Assembly (NCBI GenBank): GCA_012845835.1
Contig: JABAKD010000024.1
Coordinates: 5,884,109-5,948,108 of the forward strand
Direction of reading: 5' to 3'
DNA: 64,000 bases
DNA from: Undaria pinnatifida
Taxonomy: Eukaryota > Sar > Phaeophyceae > Laminariales > Alariaceae
Part shown: piece by piece, positions 61,201 through 64,000 of the stretch
Numbering within the stretch: position 1 is the stretch's first letter
Layout of the letters: the number at the start of each line of letters is the position of its first letter
Translations under genes and position numbers: made by a program
Notes under the pieces: generated by a model
The model's input: only the letters and a program-made list of their open reading frames with translations
What the model was told of the DNA's origin: nothing
Database searches by the model: none

Positions 61201-64000
61201 CACACATAAACCAAGTAGTGTGGCGTCAGTCAAGGCAAAGTATTGACAAATTGCCGTCGGTCAAGGGGTCAGTCAAGGCAAAGTATTGAAAAATTGCCGT
61301 CAGTCAAGGGGTCAAAGTGCTTTCTCCTGACATCTTCCGCCACCACTGCAGAAGCGGCCAGCATAAATCAGGATACGGTAGTAGTACCTGTCGACTACGG
61401 ACAACGATTGACGTCAAACAAAAGCGTAAGAGTTATAGTAATACTATGTCATACCTGGTATAGTATAGTACAACCACACCACACTACCGCCACCAGCAAT
61501 ACTCTACTACTCACGTAAATGCGTAGATGCGTCTACTACTGATGTATGCATAGCCTATATTGCTGTACTCGACAGCAGTTGGAACAGAAACAAAGCCACA
61601 GCTAGAGTGAACTCCAGGCCGGGAAAAATCGACCTCCCCCATCGCGGGAGTGGCATAAACGACGAGCTATATAGGCGGTAGTTACACTACGGGGACATTT
61701 ACGACCCATCCCCGGGTTTCAGGTGGTGCGCTTGGCACATCCCCCCCCCATGCGTCCTCTCCAGCACACCAGGCAGCTCCGACATACCAGCCCGCAATAA
61801 GAGCTAAACCTAGCGGAAAGCCACGACTGCGGGGAAAGCCCGTACCCATCCCCGGGCTTTAGGCTATGCGTTTGCATATTCCCGGCACATTCGTCTTCTC
61901 CAGCACACCAGCCAGCTCCCACAGACCAGCGTGCGACGACAGAGAAGCTCTGTGGCGAGGACTGCGAGTTGGCTGGACGTTACGGCTAAGTTATCAGTTT
62001 TTTTTTTGTTTTTTTTATCCTCCGGCGGATGAGGAAAAATAAAGCTTTAGCTCACCACACTTCCACGTATTTTCATACGCGTCGTGTGTCGATTTAACTC
62101 AGTTGCTTTCGCAGCCCAACGCTAGCTGGCGAACCCTTCGGGTCCCATTGTAGGTATAGCGTAAGCTGTCCCTATCAGTGGTCTTCGTTACAACCCCGGC
62201 AGCGCAAGCTGCCGTAGTATACGGATGCGGGTGTAAGTTATCAGATACCACTTGGGCAGCGGAGTAAGACACAACTGACTGGCTTAGGTATTAATACAAA
62301 ATGACACGTCGAGCGATAACCGCGTCAGTCAGACGCAAACACGCACAGCTCCCCAAAAATACCGCCCGCTAAAATAACTGTCAAACCTAGCCAAGTAGAC
62401 GAATACGTATAGTCGGCGACTTATAGTCAGCCAACTGATGACTTGCGGTCAGCCACTTCCCAGCCCTACTCGCGGCAGCTTCTCGGGTCGCGCACATGGT
62501 GGTATAGACCGGCCGAACCTCGCCGATGCAGATCTCACAGCGCTTGAGACAATCGCTGCAGCCCTCTCACACGACAACTAAGCCCCAATCCCAACCCTGA
62601 CCCTAATCCGAAACACGAGGCCTGAAACCCGGGGATGGTCCCTAAATGTCCCCGAAGTCATGCTTCGAGATCGACAACTAACCCTAACCCCAAACGCAAC
62701 GACTGAAACCCCGGGATGGCTCCTAAATGTTCCTTTGGTCGTGGCTTATATCTCGCCTCACAACCGTAACCCCCACCCTAAGTCGAAACGTAAGCTGGAA
62801 ACCCGGGGATGGCCCCGAAATGTCTCTGTAGTCGTGACTTAAGTCAAGCCTACGAAGCCATGACGGGATTGTCTGGCACTTGTTAATTCTCGAACTGCGA
62901 GGGGCACAGCCGAGAGGCAGCTACCGCAGGGTACCCAGGGATACCCTTACAACACCTTGAAAAAATAAAGTCATGCGACACCTTTTGGTCAAGTTCTATG
63001 ATATCTTCTACGTCTTCCCAGACCCAGCACGACCCCAACCCTAACCCTAACCTATTAATAGCGCCAGCACTAGAGGTCAGCCGGGGCAGTCGCGCTGTTC
63101 CGCGGCGTGTTCGATGGCGTTTTCACAAAAAAAAGCGGGCGGTCGAAAGGCCAGCCTCGACCAATCAGACGGTGGTGCTGCAAGAGTGATTTTTACAAGG
63201 TGCTGTAAACGCGTGTAACACATTTTGGTCAAGTTCTATCTTGCACGCCAGCCCAGGCCCAGCTCGACCCTCAAGTCTAACCCTACCCCAACCCTTTGGA
63301 GAACTCTACTTCGGTAGGCGCAGTCCGTGTGCTTCGGTTGCGTGTTTGCAACAAAAAGTCGGGCGGCCAAAAGGCCAACATCGACGAATCAGACAGCAGT
63401 GGTGTTTGCACGATTATAATCACAAGGTAGTGTTGCATTTAAGAGCCCCCCTATAGCAGTAGGTCTACTGCTGCCAAGTAGGTCTACCAGTAGGTCTACA
63501 GCTATATGCAGAAGGTCTATGGATGTACCCGTAGCCAGTAGGCGGCTGCTGTACCCAGCAAGTCAACGGCTGAAGCCAGTAAGCCTGCTATCAATAGTGC
63601 AGTACCAGGTACTCAGCAGGTCCACTATTGCACCCGAGCAGGTCTACTGCTCTACGCAAAAAGTGCACTAATGCTGTACCCAGGTCTACTGCTGTGCAGT
63701 TAGAACCATGTTCAAACGCGAATAACAAAATAGCAAAGTAGGATGAACGATTGAAGCTCGCAATCGCCCATTCACAGAGCCAGCGACCAAGCCAAAAGGC
63801 GGGACAAACCACCAAACTGACGTTTTTCAATAAAACCACCAAAAATGCGAAAATACGCGTACCACAGCAGTGAATGCACGACGCAAGCTCACGTTTGTTC
63901 CAGAACGGGTACCGGAAGGCCTCTTGGGGCGGGCTGCCCTCGTCTGCGATGATCACAGCCACGCCTATGACGTCGTGATAGAACCTTGGCAGGTCCGCAC
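40107..64000 (-). CDS. NPRL3/Npr3-like GATOR1 subunit gene (15 exons, 5' end outside)
   Basis: Fifteen exons give about 796 codons collinear with NPRL3 (human about 570 residues). NPRL3 pairs with NPRL2 and DEPDC5 in GATOR1, the Rag GTPase-activating complex at the lysosome/vacuole that inhibits TORC1 when amino acids are scarce. Landmarks in order are GVAVIIADEG..FRYPFW (N-terminal longin-like strand), ALSGELLEIVLDGLRFISRP, FFDLVFAV, LRSALMMTSRAICHEEE, MAQDLRTLFEGL, RRYETLLLREEKH, DGSPQVRKLIETANPHQTFE, MLRLARHMVFWGDGRVIDAL, LPSVLTLAQEL, LTFLLRRDLLVQSQRYIVLS and LMRRLAPFFRGKLSF. Extra length comes from a Gly/acidic insert (exon 4), a lineage-specific segment (exon 5) and an Asn-Thr/Gly tract (exon 12). 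Thirteen of 14 intron phases agree; only the last junction is unresolved. Introns are full of repeats and polypurine tracts. The start codon lies beyond 64000. Confidence 0.9.
40340..40462. repeat. (CACAA)n-type microsatellite
   Basis: ACAACACAACGCAACACAAC-like repeats of 5-10 bp in the last NPRL3 intron. Confidence 0.9.
41054..41109 (-). CDS. NPRL3 exon 14 (tentative)
   Basis: From acceptor GTAGAG|G to donor TTACG|GTAAGG. In phase with exon 13 it reads RQGRYGVEAMRHSLPPRTYG, similar in place to HHLEEIM--E---R. It ends in phase 1, but exon 15 would need phase 2, so one boundary is wrong, a micro-exon is missing or there is a sequence error. Confidence 0.5.
41270..41530. repeat. Imperfect direct repeat in NPRL3 intron
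   Basis: CTGTACACTATGCATGATCT and CTGTACGGTGTGCATCATCT, each followed by an ACATGTC block and later CAGATCA(C/T)G, form two units about 160 bp apart. Confidence 0.55.
41579..41669 (-). CDS. NPRL3 exon 13
   Basis: Acceptor CGAGCAG|AG, donor TTCCG|GTAGGA, 91 nt, phase 1 to 2. Encodes EYLRSRDDGSETGKLMRRLA then PFFRGKLSF, the MFARLLHYFRG-HHLEE region. Confidence 0.85.
41990..42370. repeat. Cluster of short inverted repeats
   Basis: GTAGTGCCGGTTGCC occurs at about 42029 and 42117 in plus orientation, and GGCAACC(A/G)GCACTA at 42177 and 42344 in minus. They flank variable stretches and could fold into hairpins of MITE type. Confidence 0.6.
43783..43880 (+). mobile_element. MITE family 2, copy 2
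   Basis: GTAACGCCTTCACGACTGGG, AACCCGTTTTTGAGGGA, GGGAGGGGTTTTGAGGCTC and AAAAGGGTTAA parallel the 56.9-kb copy. Confidence 0.75.
43940..44588 (-). CDS. NPRL3 exon 12 with Asn-Thr repeat
   Basis: Acceptor CGTCAAG|TCC, donor GAAG|GTTTGT, 216 codons plus 1 nt. It starts SQRHVLVAVLTFLLRRDLLV then QSQRYIVLSIPEP (the winged-helix strand MLQRRLLIQLHTYV of animals). It continues with about 40 residues of Asn-Thr/Ala-Asn repeat from an AACACC hexamer array, a Gly/Val tract and a unique end SNGVEATGYSRLQTPSLEPF. The antisense frames over the hexamer are artefacts. Confidence 0.85.
44651..44716 (+). repeat. Poly-G-linked family, copy 1
   Basis: After a G run: CGCATTCATTTGTTGCTTGC, CTTAGTCATTGGACCATTGA, CCACGCATCCCTTTCGAGAC. 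Confidence 0.75.
44720..45330. repeat. G-rich polypurine tract in NPRL3 intron
   Basis: Dominated by GGGGGG and GGTGGC/GGCGGT strings. Pro-rich antisense frames here are artefacts of composition. No exon signal was seen. Confidence 0.7.
45492..45611 (-). CDS. NPRL3 exon 11
   Basis: Acceptor ACAATAG|CGG, donor AGAAAG|GTGAGC, 40 codons, phase 0/0. Encodes RFNAKKTRTYTLPSVLTLAQ then ELTRFGENRPLSEIMDGARK. LPSVL and LSE match the family in place. Confidence 0.85.
45746..45813 (+). repeat. Poly-G-linked family, copy 2
   Basis: GGCGTAGTCAGTTGTTGTTC, CGATTTGACCATTTACCACG and CATCCCTTTTGAGATGGAGC after a G run. Confidence 0.7.
46095..46184 (-). CDS. NPRL3 exon 10
   Basis: Acceptor CGCTTAG|ATG, donor ATAGAG|GTGTGT, 30 codons, phase 0/0: MTRAAMRASMPFSPVMAEFS then AKFPKRLLIE. 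It fits the S----Y-PLA--F---FP region that follows the signature motif. Confidence 0.8.
46409..46489 (-). CDS. NPRL3 exon 9 (HLVYW-type signature)
   Basis: Acceptor CCGGGCAG|ATG, donor ATACATG|GTGAGA, 27 codons, phase 0/0. Encodes MLRLARHMVFWGDGRVIDAL then CGTNRYM, the most conserved NPRL3 motif (LA-HLVYW-KA--I-PLC--N-Y). Confidence 0.93.
46620..46855. repeat. CA-rich microsatellite
   Basis: ACACACGTGCACACATATGC-type degenerate dinucleotide repeats in the intron between exons 8 and 9. Confidence 0.85.
46856..46930 (+). repeat. First-exon-like module, degraded copy
   Basis: CGCAGCTTGCAAAGATGAGT then ATTAACCCTTAAATTGATCG; the frame is broken soon after the ATG. Confidence 0.55.
47135..47360. 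repeat. CGGGTCGGATCACGTCTCG repeats
   Basis: Units near 17-19 bp, then CGACCCGACCCGACCCG. Related in composition to the array at 48.55-49.11 kb. Confidence 0.75.
47703..47977. mobile_element. MITE family 1, copy H
   Basis: Left end GACACATGCTACGATAAAAG, right end TACCTACCTCTATCGTAGCG. Internal CCCATGGCCTATGGTGCACA and GGAGCCCCGTCATTCAGAAA. Confidence 0.8.
48555..49112. repeat. 19-bp minisatellite TGACCCGACCCGGGAAAAG
   Basis: About 28 degenerate units. The minus-strand frames (FPGRVTFPGSGHFSRVGSLF type) are translations of the unit in three frames and not a protein. The array ends about 30 bp from the donor of NPRL3 exon 8. Confidence 0.93.
49144..49261 (-). CDS. NPRL3 exon 8
   Basis: Acceptor GAATAG|C, donor TCTCAG|GTGCCC, 118 nt, phase 2 to 0. 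Encodes VLAGHPRDGSPQVRKLIETA then NPHQTFEEMAYASETDLSQ. It joins exon 9 in phase. A 19-bp minisatellite begins about 30 bp into the following intron. Confidence 0.85.
49520..49880 (+). mobile_element. Candidate tRNA-derived SINE
   Basis: The head resembles pol III promoter boxes: CTGGTGGTTCAATTGTAAGC as A box and ATAGGTTCGAGCGCC as B box about 40 bp later. The body carries CATGGGTGACCACGGCTTGT, shared in reverse with 21245-21400 and 58985-59170. The tail is (CAA)n at 49850-49875. The head does not fold into a complete tRNA by eye. Confidence 0.45.
50313..50405 (-). CDS. NPRL3 exon 7
   Basis: Acceptor GTTTAG|G, donor ACAT|GTATGT, 93 nt, phase 2 to 2. Encodes SSGLSINVTTQRKIPDARRY then ETLLLREEKH, equivalent to the I-PYHALLLL-DEK segment. 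Confidence 0.85.
51020..51099 (-). CDS. NPRL3 exon 6
   Basis: Acceptor GGCCGCAG|GAG, donor AAAAA|GTGAGA, 80 nt, phase 0 to 2. Encodes EHQMAQDLRTLFEGLTSDAP then FEMTIK, matching the L--DLK--Y--L---G-V-L-I segment. Confidence 0.85.
51530..53230 (-). repeat. Array of degraded copies of the 3' half of NPRL3 exon 5
   Basis: At least six copies, at about 51812-51905, 52033-52110, 52402-52505, 52590-52665, 52885-52985 and 53095-53155, lie in C-rich intron. On the minus strand they read SDGNALESVHMRETRVQAER then RETVME|GTGGGT (52.9 kb), RALESLGEKGKRAQAENRET then VMD (52.4 kb), LKTKAQAEWRQTI (52.6 kb) and similar. Only the 52.9-kb copy keeps the donor and an open frame. Confidence 0.75.
52745..52845 (-). 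repeat. Poly-G-linked family, copy 3 (reverse)
   Basis: GAGCAGGAACGGAGCTCCGT, GTGCGTGATCAATGGTCAAA and GACCAAGGCAAGC, followed by a C run. Confidence 0.7.
53405..53505. repeat. Dispersed fragment shared with 36090-36195
   Basis: AACGTGCTTCGTCCCGGCAT and GGGATGCGAAGGTCTATGGC, then GAATGAGTAACCCCCC running into a C tract. Confidence 0.65.
53600..53848 (-). repeat. Poly-G-linked family, copy 4 (long, reverse)
   Basis: From AGAGAAAACGATCGCTATCC to GGCAAGCAACAAATGAGTAC. It matches 57572-57805 in reverse over its whole length and is flanked by long C runs on both sides. Confidence 0.85.
53937..54195 (-). CDS. NPRL3 exon 5
   Basis: Acceptor ACCTTCAG|G, donor ATGGAG|GTGGGT, 259 nt, phase 2 to 0. 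Encodes FITKSGKELLAAKDNRDAAI, then DIVTRKLTTSEYLHCYNGAG and a helical end KREMRAQAEWRETVME. The first part aligns by position with the helix after exon 4; the rest is lineage-specific. Its 3' half recurs as degraded copies at 51.8-53.2 kb. Confidence 0.8.
54272..54385 (+). repeat. Poly-G-linked family, copy 5
   Basis: After GGGGGGGGG: TAACTCATTTTTTGCTCGCT, TTGCCCATTAACCACGCATT and CCTTTCGAGACGGAGCACCG. Confidence 0.75.
55239..55552 (-). CDS. NPRL3 exon 4 with Gly/Glu-rich insert
   Basis: Acceptor CCCTCCCCAAG|AAC after a pyrimidine tract, donor AATGG|GTGAGC, phase 0 to 2. It starts NPPSRKMPPVVTTTGVVAGT, passes through a VGSVGVGVGGGAGG and REEEEGRERG low-complexity part, and ends VDLTLLRSALMMTSRAICHE then EELNG, matching the NPRL3 helix after the VVFAL strand. 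Confidence 0.8.
55590..55805. repeat. GGAGGAAGG-type polypurine tract
   Basis: Repeated GGAGGAGGGGGGGAA units just downstream of NPRL3 exon 4's acceptor side, about 200 bp of pure purine. Confidence 0.9.
55806..55945 (+). repeat. Poly-G-linked family, copy 6
   Basis: GGCGCACTTAGTTGTTGCTC, TTCACCACGCAACCCTTTCG and GAAACAGAGACACCTCCAAC, directly after the purine tract. Confidence 0.8.
56652..57029. mobile_element. MITE family 1, copy I carrying a family 2 insertion
   Basis: Left end GACGCATGCTACGATAGAGG, right end near CCCCTCTATCATAGG. Internal AATGACGGGGCTCCTTAACC and CTAGGCCATGGGGTTTTTCC. An 89-bp element sits at 56875-56963. Confidence 0.88.
56875..56963 (+). mobile_element. MITE family 2, copy 3 with 8-bp target duplication
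   Basis: TTAGCCCCTTTACAACTGGA to CTCTAAAGGGGTTAA; ends are inverted (TTA-CCCCTTT / AAAGGGGTTAA). CAGAGGTC occurs on both sides (56867-56874 and 56964-56971), and the host family 1 sequence continues after it. An 8-bp duplication is typical of hAT elements. Confidence 0.88.
57055..57126 (-). CDS. NPRL3 exon 3
   Basis: Acceptor GTGTAG|CTG, donor TCAGAG|GTGAGT, 24 codons, phase 0/0: LTPKRGDHLRTAAFFDLVFA then VVSE. It corresponds to the SPKRE...FNVVFAL segment of animal NPRL3. Confidence 0.85.
57572..57805 (+). repeat. Poly-G-linked family, copy 7 (long)
   Basis: GGCGTACTCATTTGTTGCTT, TTTGACCATTGACCACGCAT, CCTTTCGAGACGGGCCACCG, then CGCCGTCTGCGGCCACCATT and GATCGCGATCGTTTTCTCGC. Confidence 0.85.
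58025..58285. repeat. (CCAACA)n hexamer array in NPRL3 intron 2
   Basis: About 40 units of CCAACA with small changes. It is the same hexamer that encodes the Asn-Thr tract in exon 12. Confidence 0.93.
58985..59170 (-). repeat. Dispersed SINE-like family, copy 3
   Basis: ACCTTGTGGACAAGCAGTGG, TCACGGGTGTCTTCCTTTCT and TGTGCTAACTCACGCTCACG match 21245-21400 in the same direction. Confidence 0.6.
59855..59955. repeat. Tandem pair of about 48 bp
   Basis: GAGACCCCTTTGGTCTCAAT...ACTAAAACCCG and CAAGACCTCGTTGGTCTTGA...ACTAAAAACCCG. Each half contains a small palindrome. Confidence 0.6.
60250..60325 (+). repeat. First-exon-like module, copy with open start
   Basis: CGCAGCTTGCAAAGATGAGT opens MSIDPKFVELTADVLEIFS and then stops at TAA. 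The core matches 36423-36480. Confidence 0.6.
60634..60722 (+). mobile_element. MITE family 2, copy 4
   Basis: TTAACGCCTTTACAACTGGA to TTCACGGGGTTAA with internal GGGAGGGAGTTTGAGGCTTT. No target duplication seen. Confidence 0.78.
60809..60939 (-). CDS. NPRL3 exon 2
   Basis: Acceptor GCGAAG|AA, donor TTCAG|GTATGA, 131 nt, phase 1 to 0. Encodes TMCLFDRISPESLTQLLKAN, then ALSGELLEIVLDGLRFISRP and VQ. The block L-CG(S/G)E-LEI-LD-(L/V)RF--P is typical. Confidence 0.85.
61219..61315. repeat. Tandem duplication of about 43-48 bp
   Basis: GTCAGTCAAGGCAAAGTATT and AAATTGCCGTC(G/A)GTCAAGGG occur twice in succession. Confidence 0.8.
61690..61935. repeat. Repeat pair with CCCATCCCCGGG, inverted to 62.6 kb
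   Basis: Two units of about 140 bp share CCCATCCCCGGGTTTCAGG/GGGCTTTAGG and CTCCAGCACACCA(G/C)... CAGCTCC. The start is the inverse of AAACCCGGGGATGG...TAAATGTCCCC at 62627-62652. Confidence 0.65.
61995..62235. repeat. Dispersed repeat of about 240 bp, copy 2
   Basis: TCCTCCGGCGGATGAGGAAA, AGCTCACCACACTTCCACGT and CCCCGGCAGCGCAAGCTGCC align with 21395-21635. Confidence 0.75.
62580..62850. repeat. Three units with telomere-like (CCCTAA) islands
   Basis: Each unit has a CTAACCCTAACCCCAAACG-like string, then AACCCGGGGATGG(T/C) and CCTAAATGT. Units are about 85-90 bp. Two further telomere-like islands at 63033-63060 and 63270-63305 belong to a separate pair of about 240 bp (62980-63225 and 63226-63440). 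Confidence 0.7.
63450..63690. repeat. Degenerate GTAGGTCTACTGCTG repeats
   Basis: Units of about 15-20 bp (CAGTAGGTCTACAGCT, CAGCAGGTCCACTATTGC) in NPRL3 intron 1, about 200 bp from exon 1. Confidence 0.7.
63893..64000 (-). CDS. NPRL3 exon 1 as numbered here (partial)
   Basis: Reads ADLPRFYHDVIGVAVIIADE then GSPPQEAFRYPFWNK and ends at AAAC|GTGAGC (phase 1). The pattern hydrophobic strand - acidic turn - FRYPF is the NPRL3 N-terminus. It is cut by the window edge. Confidence 0.85.

Overview
This window looks like nuclear DNA of an intron-rich eukaryote, most likely a stramenopile and plausibly a brown alga. I infer this from large GT-AG introns packed with repeats, a Ty3/gypsy-like element, a tyrosine-recombinase (DIRS/Ngaro-like) retroelement, several MITE families, long polypurine/polypyrimidine tracts and a scaffold gap of exactly 500 N inside a GA microsatellite. 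Nothing indicates bacterial, organellar or plasmid DNA. No species-diagnostic gene was seen.

Two host genes can be supported, both on the minus strand. The first is the 3' part of an AAA+ ATPase of the BCS1-like type (6616-9768, four exons). It carries Walker B and sensor regions, and an unusual low-complexity insertion of about 270 residues lies between them. Its upstream exons (Walker A) were not found. The second fills the right third of the window (40107-64000, 15 exons, open at the right edge). Spliced exon by exon it reads as NPRL3/Npr3, a subunit of the GATOR1/SEACIT complex that restrains TORC1. Thirteen of its 14 intron phases agree; the last does not.

Between these genes lie two large decayed retroelements. 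A Ty3/gypsy-like element on the minus strand (9874-17591) carries gag, then an unexpected NADAR (YbiA/DUF1768-type) domain, then protease, reverse transcriptase and RNase H. Integrase and LTRs are not visible. Its protease and reverse-transcriptase aspartates are lost through changes in CpG context. A tyrosine-recombinase element on the plus strand (about 21.8-29.9 kb, related terminal repeat to 31.44 kb) carries gag, RT, RNase H and recombinase. It is broken by opposed 57-bp minisatellite arrays and by a MITE.

The rest is repeat-dominated: a MITE family of about 260 bp (eight copies or pieces plus one fragment), an 89-bp MITE with an 8-bp target duplication in one copy, a hairpin element nested in another MITE, a family joined to poly-G runs, telomere-like islands, duplicated exon fragments of NPRL3 and many microsatellites. 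Positions 1-6615 hold no gene I can support.
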